Positions 6,531-14,935 of a DNA stretch of 64,000 nucleotides are shown in pieces (within the stretch, counting starts at the first letter, position 1; every line of letters begins with the position of its first letter). Source of the DNA: an uncultured Eubacteriales bacterium (GTDB lineage Bacteria > Bacillota > Clostridia > Peptostreptococcales > Anaerovoracaceae); contig CACYFF010000001.1 in NCBI GenBank assembly GCA_902773665.1, positions 115,204 to 179,203 of the forward strand, written 5' to 3'. The translations under genes were made by a program, and so were the position numbers. The notes below the pieces were generated by a model. It was given only the letters and a program-made list of their open reading frames with translations, did not search any database and was not told the origin of the DNA.

Positions 6531-8675
6531 ATGCCCGCGAAAAGCGTCCGGGAGATGACCCGCATCGAGCGTCTCCGCCATTCTCTTGGTGCGAGGACGT
6601 TCCAGGCGGTCCTCATCCTGAGCATACTCATCGGCGTGCTGGTGGAAGCCTTTGGCATCACGCTGTACGCCCACACGGCAAAAAACGAATATACGCAGGC
6701 AGCAGAACACTTAGCAGACACAGCCGGCTCCGTCATGCAGTATGAGGAGCAGGCTGTTTATGAGTATGCCCGGAAAATCGTCCAGCGGTATACCGATGCC
6801 GGAAGCGATCTTCAGGCAGATCCCGAGAGCGCGGCCTACCGCCTGCAGTTTCAGGAGTTTCTGGACGACGAGACCTGGCTGGAGGTGAACACGCTTCTGA
6901 AACGGCTGTCCGACAGTAACGAAGCCGACGCGGTCTACGTAGCGGCCCTGGACGAAGACGCCCTGCGCTTCGTCTACATCTTCGACTCGCAGGGACCGGA
7001 CAGTCCGGAGCTTCCCGGCGACTGGGATCCGCTGATGAAAGCGGAACTGACCCGCTACCTCGAAGGCCTGGAGGAGCCCGTCTCCTACCTGGGTCGCACC
7101 GCGGAGTACGGCGTGCAGAGCACCGGCGCCCGCTATCTGTTCGAAGTGAACGGCATGAAGGTCTTCGCCTTCGCCGACATCAATCTCAACCACGTGATGA
7201 AGCGCAGCCTGCGCTTTCTGTGGCAGTTCGGCCTGCTGCTGGCAGTGCTGGTCATCGCGGGGTCGCGCCTGCTGGCGAACCGCCTTCAAAAGGAGGTCGT
7301 TGACCCCATCAACCGCCTGTCCGACGCTGCGGCGCAATATGTCGAAGACAAGCGGAAAGGCCGGCAGGAGGCGGATCACTTCGCTAAGCTGGGCATCGCT
7401 ACGGGCGACGAGATCGAAAACCTCAGCCTCATCATGGCGGATATGGAATCCGATCTGACGACATACATCGAAGATCTTACCCGGGTCACCGGCGAAAAGG
7501 AGCGCATCGGCGCGGAACTGAACATCGCCCGAAAGATCCAGGAAGGTTCTCTGCCCGGCACGTTCCCGCCCTTCCCGGACCGCACGGAGTTCGACCTGTA
7601 CGCCTCCATGCACGCAGCGAAGGAAGTGGGCGGCGACTTCTATGACTTCTTCCTGATCGACGACGACCATCTGGCGCTCGTCATGGCAGATGTGTCCGGC
7701 AAAGGCGTGCCGGCAGCGCTGTTCATGATGGCGTCCAAGATGCTCATCAGCAACTACGCAGCGATCGAAAAGGATTCGCCGGCGAAGATCCTCACCCGGG
7801 TCAACGAACGCATCTGCGCAGGCAATACGGCCGGCATGTTCGTAACGGTGTGGCTCGGCATCCTGGAGATCTCCACCGGCGTGCTGAAGGCTGCCAACGC
7901 GGGTCACGAATACCCCATCCTGCGCAAGGCAGGACAGCCCTTCGCGCTGCTGAAGGACAAACACGGCTTCGTCGTGGGCGGCATGGAAGGCGTGCGGTAC
8001 AAGGAATACGAGATCGCCATGGAAAAAGGCGACCAGCTGTTCCTGTACACGGACGGCGTCGCGGAGGCCAACGACAGAGACGAAAACATGTTCGGCATCG
8101 ACCGTACGCTGACCGCGCTCAACGGTGTTGAGCTCCCCTACTGCAAGAACGAGGTGGATGCCGTATCGGACGCGGTACACGCCTTTATGGGCAAAGCGGA
8201 ACAGTTCGACGACATTACGATGCTCTGCTTAAACTACTACGGAAAGGAGACGCCCATGACGGAGGAAAAGAGCCTAACCATAGACGCGAAAGTCGACAGG
8301 CTGCACGACGTGCTGGACTTTATCGACGCGTATCTGGAAGAGCAGGACTGCCCGCCGAAGGCGCAGATGCAGCTCGACCTGGCCGTGGAGGAACTGTTCG
8401 TGAACATCGCCAGCTACGCCTATCCGGACGGCGGAGGCACGGCAGAGATCCGCATCCGCGCCTTTGGAGAGCCGAAGCGGGCGGAGATCGTGCTGCGCGA
8501 CAGCGGCATCCCCTACGATCCGACGAAGAACGAAGATCCGGACATCACGATGGCGGCGGAAGACCGCGACATCGGCGGCCTGGGCGTCTTTATGGTAAAG
8601 AAATATACGGACAGCGTCCAATACACATACGAAGACGGTCACAATGTGCTGACCATTACAAAAACGATCGAATGA
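6531..8675 (+). CDS. membrane SpoIIE-type PP2C phosphatase with C-terminal RsbW-like kinase domain
   Basis: 714 residues. One membrane segment at about 24-46, an extracytoplasmic sensor region to about 225, a second segment near 228-248, a HAMP-like linker to about 320, then a SpoIIE/RsbU PP2C domain (about 330-570) with GGDFYD (367-372), MADVSGKG (385-392) and FDDIT (559-563). Residues 580-714 form a HATPase domain with intact boxes: EELFVN (Glu620, Asn625), DSGIPYDP (657-664) and GGLGVF (682-687). One polypeptide therefore holds the opposing phosphatase and kinase of a partner switch, presumably set by the extracellular sensor and acting on the two upstream STAS proteins. The stop overlaps the next start (ATGA), so psuK is translationally coupled. 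Confidence 0.92.
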   Translation: MPAKSVREMTRIERLRHSLGARTFQAVLILSILIGVLVEAFGITLYAHTAKNEYTQAAEHLADTAGSVMQYEEQAVYEYARKIVQRYTDAGSDLQADPESAAYRLQFQEFLDDETWLEVNTLLKRLSDSNEADAVYVAALDEDALRFVYIFDSQGPDSPELPGDWDPLMKAELTRYLEGLEEPVSYLGRTAEYGVQSTGARYLFEVNGMKVFAFADINLNHVMKRSLRFLWQFGLLLAVLVIAGSRLLANRLQKEVVDPINRLSDAAAQYVEDKRKGRQEADHFAKLGIATGDEIENLSLIMADMESDLTTYIEDLTRVTGEKERIGAELNIARKIQEGSLPGTFPPFPDRTEFDLYASMHAAKEVGGDFYDFFLIDDDHLALVMADVSGKGVPAALFMMASKMLISNYAAIEKDSPAKILTRVNERICAGNTAGMFVTVWLGILEISTGVLKAANAGHEYPILRKAGQPFALLKDKHGFVVGGMEGVRYKEYEIAMEKGDQLFLYTDGVAEANDRDENMFGIDRTLTALNGVELPYCKNEVDAVSDAVHAFMGKAEQFDDITMLCLNYYGKETPMTEEKSLTIDAKVDRLHDVLDFIDAYLEEQDCPPKAQMQLDLAVEELFVNIASYAYPDGGGTAEIRIRAFGEPKRAEIVLRDSGIPYDPTKNEDPDITMAAEDRDIGGLGVFMVKKYTDSVQYTYEDGHNVLTITKTIE

Positions 8676-9625
8676 ACGAATCCCTGAATCCTGCCCGCCG
8701 TCGCATCGTCTGCTTCGGCGGCGCCAACATGGATCTGCACATCCAAAGCACTGTGCCGGTCATCCTGCACGACTCCAACCCGGGAAAGATCCACACGTCT
8801 CCCGGCGGCGTGATGCGCAACATCGCGGAAAACTGCGCGAGGCTGGGGGCAGCCCCCGTGCTGCTGTCCGCCGTCGGCAAAGATGCCTTCGGTGACCGCA
8901 TCCAAAAGGACAGCGAAGCCGCCGGCATCGACATGAGCCGCGTCTATCTGCACCCCGACTGCCCCACGTCCTGCTACATGGCGTTTATGGACCGGACCGG
9001 CGACATGCTGGTGGCGGCCAACGACATGCGCATCATGGACCTGCTGCCGGAGGACTATCTGACATCGCAGAAAGACGTGCTGCAGAGCGCGGCTGTCATC
9101 CTGTGCGACGCCAATCCGCCGCTGGAGCGGATCCGTCAGCTCGTCGACCTGGCGGGAGACGTCCCCATCTTCGCGGATCCTGTATCCGTGGCAAAGGGCA
9201 GCAAATTCCTGGAGGTGCTGGACCGCATCTGGCTGTTTAAACCAAACCTCATCGAACTGCAGCACCTGAGCGGCCTGCCTTGCGGCACCGAAGAGGAGAT
9301 CCGGACGGCGGCTGCCAGCCTGCTGGACAAGGGATTGCAGGCGATCGCCGTCTCCTTAGGCAGCAAGGGCTGCTACTACGCGGACCGGGAAGGACGCACG
9401 TTCTTCCGGAGGCTGCGGGCGGTCACCGACATGGCCAACGCCACCGGCGCGGGAGACGCCTTTACGGCGGGGCTGACGACGGCATTCAGCCGGGGCGCTG
9501 CGCCCGAAGACATGGTGGATTATGCGCTGGCCTGCGGCGTGCTGGCCGTGCAGAGCGAAGACACCATCAACAAAAACATTTCCGATGCGCTGGTCCGGCG
9601 CACGATCGAAGAATACAGAGAATAA
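8672..9625 (+). CDS. psuK: PfkB family carbohydrate kinase, probable pseudouridine kinase
   Basis: 317 residues of the ribokinase/PfkB family: N-terminal FGGANMDLH, glycine-rich GGVMRNIAEN near residue 44, and the C-terminal signature ATGAGDAFTAG with the catalytic Asp near residue 258. The gene directly downstream is pseudouridine-5'-phosphate glycosidase, so the likely substrate is pseudouridine, phosphorylated at the 5' position before cleavage to uracil and ribose 5-phosphate. The start overlaps the stop of the phosphatase gene by 4 bases. Other nucleoside or sugar substrates of PfkB kinases cannot be excluded, but the pairing with psuG is characteristic. Confidence 0.85.
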   Translation: MNESLNPARRRIVCFGGANMDLHIQSTVPVILHDSNPGKIHTSPGGVMRNIAENCARLGAAPVLLSAVGKDAFGDRIQKDSEAAGIDMSRVYLHPDCPTSCYMAFMDRTGDMLVAANDMRIMDLLPEDYLTSQKDVLQSAAVILCDANPPLERIRQLVDLAGDVPIFADPVSVAKGSKFLEVLDRIWLFKPNLIELQHLSGLPCGTEEEIRTAAASLLDKGLQAIAVSLGSKGCYYADREGRTFFRRLRAVTDMANATGAGDAFTAGLTTAFSRGAAPEDMVDYALACGVLAVQSEDTINKNISDALVRRTIEEYRE

Positions 9626-9635
9626 CGGAGGAACT

Positions 9636-10553
9636 ATGAATTACAAGGATTATCTGGATATCAAACCCGAAGTCGCCCAAGCGCTGGCAGAAGGCAGACC
9701 CGTCGTCGCCCTGGAGAGCACCATCCTGAGCCACGGCATGCCCTATCCGCAGAACCTGGAGTTTGCGGCGAAGGTCGAAGAAGTCGTCCGCAGCGAGGGC
9801 GCGGTGCCGGCTACGATGGCCCTCATCGACGGCCGCATCAAGGTCGGCCTGTCCGAGGCGGATCTGGAAGTTATGTGCAAGGCGGAAAACGTCGGTAAGG
9901 TGAGCCGCAGAGACTTCGCCGTCTATCTGACGGAGAAGAAGACCGGCGCCACCACCGTGGCCACCACCATGATGTGCGCGGCGTTCGCAGGCATCCACGT
10001 GTTCGCGACCGGCGGCATCGGCGGCGTGCACAGACACGGCGAGGTGACGATGGATGTCTCCGCGGACCTGCAGGAACTGGGCCACACCCCGGTCTGCGTC
10101 GTCTGCGCGGGCTGCAAACAGATCCTGGACATCGGCCGCACCCTGGAATATCTGGAGACCATGGGCGTGCCCGTCATCGGCAATAAAACCGAAGACTTTC
10201 CCGCCTTCTACTGCCCCAAGAGCGGCCACAAGGTGGACTACGCGGCCAAGGATGAAGCCGATATCGCCCGCATCCTGAAGACTTCCCTGGATCTGGGCCT
10301 GCAGGGCGGCATGCTGGTAGGCAACCCCGTTCCGGCGGAATACGCCATGGACTTCGACTATATGGAAGGCATCATCGGCCAGGCGCTGGCGGAAGCCGAC
10401 GAAAAGGGCGTCCACGGCAAGGAAATCACGCCCTTCCTGCTGGCCAAGGTCGTGGAGCTCACCGGCGGCGAATCCCTCGCCACCAACATCCAGCTGGCTC
10501 TCAATAACGCCCGCTGCGCATCCAAGATCGCAGCCGAGCTGGCAAGACTGTAA
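9636..10553 (+). CDS. psuG: pseudouridine-5'-phosphate glycosidase
   Basis: 305 residues. ATG at 9636 is preceded by GGAGG; the open frame extends further upstream but only as a shadow of psuK. Family marks are VALESTILSHGMPYP (residues 24-38), RDFAVYL, TTVATTMM and GGIGGVHRHGE, all typical of PsuG/IndA. The enzyme reversibly splits pseudouridine 5'-phosphate into uracil and ribose 5-phosphate, completing a salvage route with psuK. The operon ends at the palindromic terminator at 10559-10628. Confidence 0.95.
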   Translation: MNYKDYLDIKPEVAQALAEGRPVVALESTILSHGMPYPQNLEFAAKVEEVVRSEGAVPATMALIDGRIKVGLSEADLEVMCKAENVGKVSRRDFAVYLTEKKTGATTVATTMMCAAFAGIHVFATGGIGGVHRHGEVTMDVSADLQELGHTPVCVVCAGCKQILDIGRTLEYLETMGVPVIGNKTEDFPAFYCPKSGHKVDYAAKDEADIARILKTSLDLGLQGGMLVGNPVPAEYAMDFDYMEGIIGQALAEADEKGVHGKEITPFLLAKVVELTGGESLATNIQLALNNARCASKIAAELARL

Positions 10554-10558
10554 AGTTA

Positions 10559-10628
10559 AAAACGGGGACGGTCCTCTGTCTCACTGCAGTGCTGCAGTAC
10601 TGCTGAGACAGAGGACCGTCCCCGTTTT
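10559..10628. terminator. REP-like palindrome, copy 1 (bidirectional terminator)
   Basis: Two perfectly complementary 25-base arms (core cggggacggtcctctgtctca) enclose a 20-base loop, with A-runs at the left and T-runs at the right, so the hairpin can terminate both convergent transcripts (psuG and the CoA-transferase gene). A close copy lies at 44879-44948. Confidence 0.85.
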
Positions 10629-10637
10629 GTTGTCTTG

Positions 10638-11825
10638 CTATCCTACGATACCTTTCTTCTTTAAGGCTTCGACCTCTTCCGGACTGTAGCCCGCCAAGCC
10701 GAGGATCTCCGCGGCGTCTTCGCTCAGAAGCGGTGCGGCCTTTGTCTGCTCGTCCGGCTCACCCTCGAATTTGACGGGGGTTCCGGGGGTCACAAAGTCG
10801 CATCCCAGCCCCGGATCGAAGGTCTTCCACAGCATGTTCCGCGCCTCGATCTGCGGCATTTTGACGACCTGGTCGATGGTGTTGACCCTGCCGAAGGGCA
10901 CCCCGGCCGCCAGCATCTTCTGCTCTACCTCTTCCACCGTCATCTGCATCGTAACGGCGTTGATCCGCTCCTCCAGATAGGAGAACTTCGTAATGCGCTT
11001 GTACGGCTGGTCGTAATCCGGGTCGTTCTCCAGATCCGTCAGTTCCAGCGCGTGGGCCAGGCTCTGCCAGATCTTGTTCGTGCCGCAGGCGATCACGTAG
11101 AATCCGTCCTTCGCCTTGTACTGGCCCCAGGGGGCGTTGGATTTGCCCCGGTTGCCCTGCCGGGTCATGACGGTGCCGTTGAGGGTATACGCCAGGCTGG
11201 CCTGCTCGGTGAGCGCGAACAGCGAATCCAGCATCGCCACGTCGATGTGGCTGCCCTCGCCGGTCACCGCCCGTTTATACAGCGCCATGCCGATGCCGAT
11301 GGTCAGATACAGGCCGGAGATCGCATCCGCCACGCTGGGCCCGACCCGCACCGGATCGTTCTCCGCGAATCCATTCAAACTCATAAAGCCGCTCTCCGCC
11401 TGGGCCACGATGTCGTAGCAGGCCCGGCTGCTCATGGGGCCTTCCAGCCCGAAGCCCGTGATCTGCGCGTAGATGATGTCCGGCTTGATCTCCTTCAGCC
11501 GCTCATAGGGAAAGCCGAGTTTCGCGAGGGTGCCGGCCTTGAAATTCTCCACAACAACGTCCGCCGTCGCGATGAGCCGGGTAAGGGCTTCCTTGCCTTC
11601 CGCCGTCTTCAGATCCAGCGCGATCCCCTTCTTGTTGCGGTTGAAATAGGCGTAATAAGCGCTGTAATCGTTCTTTCTGGGTCCCCAGCCCCGGGTCTGC
11701 TCGCCGCCCAGCGGCTCCACCTTCAGGACTTCCGCCCCGTGGTCCGCCAGCTGCATGGCTGCGAAGGGTCCGCTGTAGGCCTGGGACAGATCCACCACCC
11801 GTATGCCTTCCAGGATCTTGTTCAT
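10638..11825 (-). CDS. CaiB/BaiF (family III) CoA-transferase
   Basis: 395 residues. Start-region motif GIRVVDLSQAYSGPFAAMQLADHGAE split over residues 8-33, the VENFKAG segment near 93, and the catalytic aspartate in CYDIVAQAESG (Asp138) identify a family III CoA-transferase, which moves CoA between organic acids via an aspartyl-CoA anhydride. It is the last gene of a minus-strand operon with an aminotransferase, an anion transporter and a 2-oxoacid:ferredoxin oxidoreductase. In that setting it could recycle CoA from the acyl-CoA formed from an amino-acid-derived 2-oxoacid. The specific acids are unknown. Confidence 0.9.
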   Translation of the reverse strand: MNKILEGIRVVDLSQAYSGPFAAMQLADHGAEVLKVEPLGGEQTRGWGPRKNDYSAYYAYFNRNKKGIALDLKTAEGKEALTRLIATADVVVENFKAGTLAKLGFPYERLKEIKPDIIYAQITGFGLEGPMSSRACYDIVAQAESGFMSLNGFAENDPVRVGPSVADAISGLYLTIGIGMALYKRAVTGEGSHIDVAMLDSLFALTEQASLAYTLNGTVMTRQGNRGKSNAPWGQYKAKDGFYVIACGTNKIWQSLAHALELTDLENDPDYDQPYKRITKFSYLEERINAVTMQMTVEEVEQKMLAAGVPFGRVNTIDQVVKMPQIEARNMLWKTFDPGLGCDFVTPGTPVKFEGEPDEQTKAAPLLSEDAAEILGLAGYSPEEVEALKKKGIVG

Positions 11826-11834
11826 GCGTCTCTC

Positions 11835-12989
11835 CTATTTTCTGCCGAACAGCTTTTCCAGCCGTTCCAGTCCTTCTTCGATCTTCTCGGTCTCGGTGCA
11901 GAAGCTCACCCGCAGATACCCTTCGCCGTACTTGCCGAAGGCGCTGCCGGGCACGGTCACCACCTTCGCCTTGTCCAGGATATAGAACGCGAGGTCGTAG
12001 TCGCTCATGCCGAGCTCCTTGACGTTGGGGAAGGTGTAGAACGCCCCTTCCGGCGCCAGGCAGGAGAAGCCCCGGATCCGGTTGAGCCCTTCCACCATCA
12101 GCTTTCTGCGCACGTTATATTCCGCCACCATCTCCTGTACGTAGTCCTGCGGTCCGGTGAGGGCTTCCAGCGCGCCCATCTGGATGGCGCCCGCCACGCT
12201 GGAGGTGACGCTGCTCTGGATCTTCGTCATCTGCAGGCACATATCCGCCGGCGCCACGCACCAGCCGACCCGCAGGCCCGCCATGGCGTAGGTCTTGGAG
12301 CAGGAATTGCAGGTGACGGTCCGTTCCTTCATGCCGGGCAGGCTGCCGATGCTCATCTGCACCGCGCCGTCGTACAGAAGCGCCTCGTAGGGCTCATCGG
12401 AGATGACCCACAGATCGTGCTTCTTCGCGAATTCCGCGATCTCCTTCAGGTCTTCCGGCGGCGTCACGGACCCCAGAGGATTGGAGGGGCTGTTGATGAG
12501 GACCGCCCGGGTCTTCGGCGTCAGGCATTTCTCCAGGTTTGCCGCCTTTACGTGGAAATGATCTTCCTCGTAGACCGGCACATCCACGATATTCACCTCC
12601 GCCACGTCCGCCATGCCGATATAGGCGGCGTAGTACGGGCAGGGGATGAGGATATCCTCCCCCGGGTTGAGCACGCACAGCATCGTCATCAGCAGGGCGT
12701 GGGTAGCGCCGACGAACACGTGCACGTTGGAGGCGTCGCAGTCCAGCCCGTTCAGCGTCCGGGACCGCTCTGCGATGGCTTCCCGCAGGGCGGGAATGCC
12801 GGCATTGGACACATATTTCGTGTAACCGTTGTTCAGGGCCCAGGCGGTCTTATCGATCACGTTCTGACCCGTCCGGAACCCGGGTTCGCCGATGCCGAAA
12901 TTGATGGTATTTTCGTACTTCGCCGCTGCTTCGAACACGGCGCGGATGCCGGAAAACGCATACTTTTTCGAACGTTCACTCAATTCCAT
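11835..12989 (-). CDS. PLP-dependent class I/II aminotransferase
   Basis: 384 residues of the aspartate-aminotransferase fold: substrate loop NFGIGEPGF (30-38), NSPSNPLG (near 166), the PLP lysine in SCSKTYAMAGLR (Lys232) and RVSFCTE near the C-terminus for carboxylate binding. It would convert an amino acid to the matching 2-oxoacid. It lies 9 bases upstream of the CoA-transferase gene and 13 bases downstream of the SLC13 transporter, in one operon with a 2-oxoacid oxidoreductase that could use its product. Amino-acid specificity is not readable. Confidence 0.9.
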   Translation of the reverse strand: MELSERSKKYAFSGIRAVFEAAAKYENTINFGIGEPGFRTGQNVIDKTAWALNNGYTKYVSNAGIPALREAIAERSRTLNGLDCDASNVHVFVGATHALLMTMLCVLNPGEDILIPCPYYAAYIGMADVAEVNIVDVPVYEEDHFHVKAANLEKCLTPKTRAVLINSPSNPLGSVTPPEDLKEIAEFAKKHDLWVISDEPYEALLYDGAVQMSIGSLPGMKERTVTCNSCSKTYAMAGLRVGWCVAPADMCLQMTKIQSSVTSSVAGAIQMGALEALTGPQDYVQEMVAEYNVRRKLMVEGLNRIRGFSCLAPEGAFYTFPNVKELGMSDYDLAFYILDKAKVVTVPGSAFGKYGEGYLRVSFCTETEKIEEGLERLEKLFGRK

Positions 12990-13002
12990 TCTTCAATCAC
13001 CT

Positions 13003-14412
13003 CTATAAATAACCGAGCATTCTCCACCAGGGGATGGAGAGAAGGCAGGCCAGCAGCGCCACGCCTGCGTAGACAAAACTGGCTTTTACCGTTTTTCTGT
13101 GGTCCAGCGTGCCCTTCATGCAGGCCAGCGCCGGGCTGAATACCGTATTCTCGTAGGATGCGAACCAGATCTGCTCCGTTGCCAGGATCACGAAGCCCAG
13201 GATGAAGGGCGACGTGCCAGTCTGGCCGGCTGCGGGCAGCAGCACCGCCATCAGGATGGCCACGGTCACGGTCTGGGACACCAGCAGGAAGCGCACGAGG
13301 ATCGTCAGGATGCCGACCAGCAGCACCGCCGACACGGGACTGTGCATCAGCCGGATGAGGGGCTGCAGCTCCGTCTGGAGCATGTCGTTGATGCCGTAGG
13401 CCGCGAACATCGTCCCCAGATTCAGGATGACCCCCAGATACAGGAACAGTCCCCAGGGAAATGCCGTCTTCAGATCCTCCGGCTTCAGCAAGCCGCAGGC
13501 AAAGCAGAGCACGCCCGCCGTCATGGACGTTGCAGCGGCCGGGATGCCGGTCTGCCGCTCGAAGATCCAGAGCAGCACGCAGCCCGCCAGCAAAGCGGCT
13601 GCGATCTTTTCCTTGCGGGTCATCGGGCCGTGGGACGCGTGCATGTCCTGCGTATGTGAAGCATCCAGCTGGGTATGGGCGTTTCTGCCGTACAGCAGAC
13701 AGATGCCGGCGTAGCAGATGCCCAGGGTGAGGACGAGCCAGGGCAGAGAAGACAGCAGCCATCTTCCCCAGCTTACCGTCGCCAGGACCTCCGTCGGCAG
13801 CATGCCCTGCAGCGTGTAGGTGAAGACGCTGCCCGTGGAAAAGGCCGCCGTGGAGACGGAAAATCCCACGAAGGAAGCCACGAACAGGCCGCAGCGGCCG
13901 TCGCTGTGCGGGTCATACCCCATGGCGTCGGACAGGCTCTCCGCCAACGCAGCGCCCAGCACCGCCTTCGCCGTCGCGCTGGGGATGAGGGGCGCAAACA
14001 GCAGACCCACCGCGAACAGGGACAGCGCGATGCCCTTGAAATCCGGGCGGAACAGCCGGATGATGCCCCAGGAGATCCGGGAGAACAGGCCGGTGCGCTC
14101 CACCGCTTCCGCCATGCAGCAGGCCCAGATGACCAGCCACACGGAACCGGAAGTGTACCCTGCCATCGCCTGCGCGTAGGGCACCTTGCCCAGCACGATC
14201 CACAGGATCGCGAGGCCTGCGGCGGTCACCCAGTCGGGGAACACGCCACCAGCCCAGAACGCGATGGCGCAGAGCACGGAGCCCAGGATGCGCATGCCCT
14301 GCGCCTCCATGCCCGGCAGCGGGGACATCAGGCAGAACAGCAGGAGCAGGCAGACGCCCGCCCCCGCTGCGATGTATTTTTTTGTTTTCGATGCTTTCGT
14401 CCTATTTTGCAT
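13003..14412 (-). CDS. SLC13/DASS family anion:sodium symporter
   Basis: 469 residues with about 11 to 12 hydrophobic segments. Hairpin motifs of the DASS family can be traced: PSATAKAVLG near residue 145, where SNT-type residues bind sodium and carboxylate, and the second repeat with VSQTVTVAI near residue 378. The N-terminus is basic and cytoplasmic. It starts 11 bases inside the end of the oxidoreductase gamma-subunit gene, so the genes are coupled. It probably imports a carboxylate or exports an acid product of the pathway. Which anion is moved cannot be told. Confidence 0.82.
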   Translation of the reverse strand: MQNRTKASKTKKYIAAGAGVCLLLLFCLMSPLPGMEAQGMRILGSVLCAIAFWAGGVFPDWVTAAGLAILWIVLGKVPYAQAMAGYTSGSVWLVIWACCMAEAVERTGLFSRISWGIIRLFRPDFKGIALSLFAVGLLFAPLIPSATAKAVLGAALAESLSDAMGYDPHSDGRCGLFVASFVGFSVSTAAFSTGSVFTYTLQGMLPTEVLATVSWGRWLLSSLPWLVLTLGICYAGICLLYGRNAHTQLDASHTQDMHASHGPMTRKEKIAAALLAGCVLLWIFERQTGIPAAATSMTAGVLCFACGLLKPEDLKTAFPWGLFLYLGVILNLGTMFAAYGINDMLQTELQPLIRLMHSPVSAVLLVGILTILVRFLLVSQTVTVAILMAVLLPAAGQTGTSPFILGFVILATEQIWFASYENTVFSPALACMKGTLDHRKTVKASFVYAGVALLACLLSIPWWRMLGYL

Positions 14413-14935
14413 GCTCGAAACCGGTCTCGACGGCTTTGCGGTTCATCTCCAGAAACTGCGGCTTGGAGGCGAGCTTGTGCAGCACTGTCTCGGTCACTTC
14501 TTCCTTCGTAAACATGCCCGTGCCGGCCGCATAGGCCGACAGCATGATGATATTCGCCACCTTCGTGGAGCCCAGCTCGTGGGCCAGATCGTCCACGGGG
14601 ATCGCCGTGCAGACCACGTCTTCCCGCACGTCCTCCGGCTTTACGAGGCTGCTGTTGATGTACACCGTGCCACCGGGCTTTACCATGCCCTGGAATTTCT
14701 TCAGGGAGGGTTCGTTCATGGCGATGAGGGTGTCGATGTGGGCGGTCATCGGGGAGCCGATCTCCTCGTCGGAGAGGATGACAGTGCAGTTCGCCGTGCC
14801 GCCCCGCTGCTCCGTGCCGTAGCTGGGCAGGAAGAGCGCGTGCTTGCCGTGGTCCAGGGATGCGTAGCACAGCATTTTGCCGATCATCATGACGCCCTGG
14901 CCGCCGAAACCGGCCACAACACTTCGATTGATCAT
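14402..14935 (-). CDS. 2-oxoacid:ferredoxin oxidoreductase, gamma subunit (KorC/VorC-like)
   Basis: 177 residues starting MINRSVVAGFGGQGVMMIGK, the typical glycine-rich start of the gamma domain, with SYGTEQRGG near residue 43. It forms the small catalytic partner of the alpha and beta subunits encoded upstream. The start overlaps the beta-subunit stop by 4 bases (ATGA), as usual in these operons. The complex oxidatively decarboxylates a 2-oxoacid to acyl-CoA, CO2 and reduced ferredoxin. Confidence 0.92.
   Translation of the reverse strand: MINRSVVAGFGGQGVMMIGKMLCYASLDHGKHALFLPSYGTEQRGGTANCTVILSDEEIGSPMTAHIDTLIAMNEPSLKKFQGMVKPGGTVYINSSLVKPEDVREDVVCTAIPVDDLAHELGSTKVANIIMLSAYAAGTGMFTKEEVTETVLHKLASKPQFLEMNRKAVETGFEHAK

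Noticed and set aside
5033..8675. Classical stressosome or sigma-B operon
   Set aside because: No RsbR/RsbS-type sensor STAS, no RsbT and no sigma factor gene are present in or next to the operon.
11052..13139. Plus-strand frame of 695 codons opposite the CoA-transferase and aminotransferase
   Set aside because: Shadow frame; the minus-strand proteins have full catalytic motifs and the plus translation has none.
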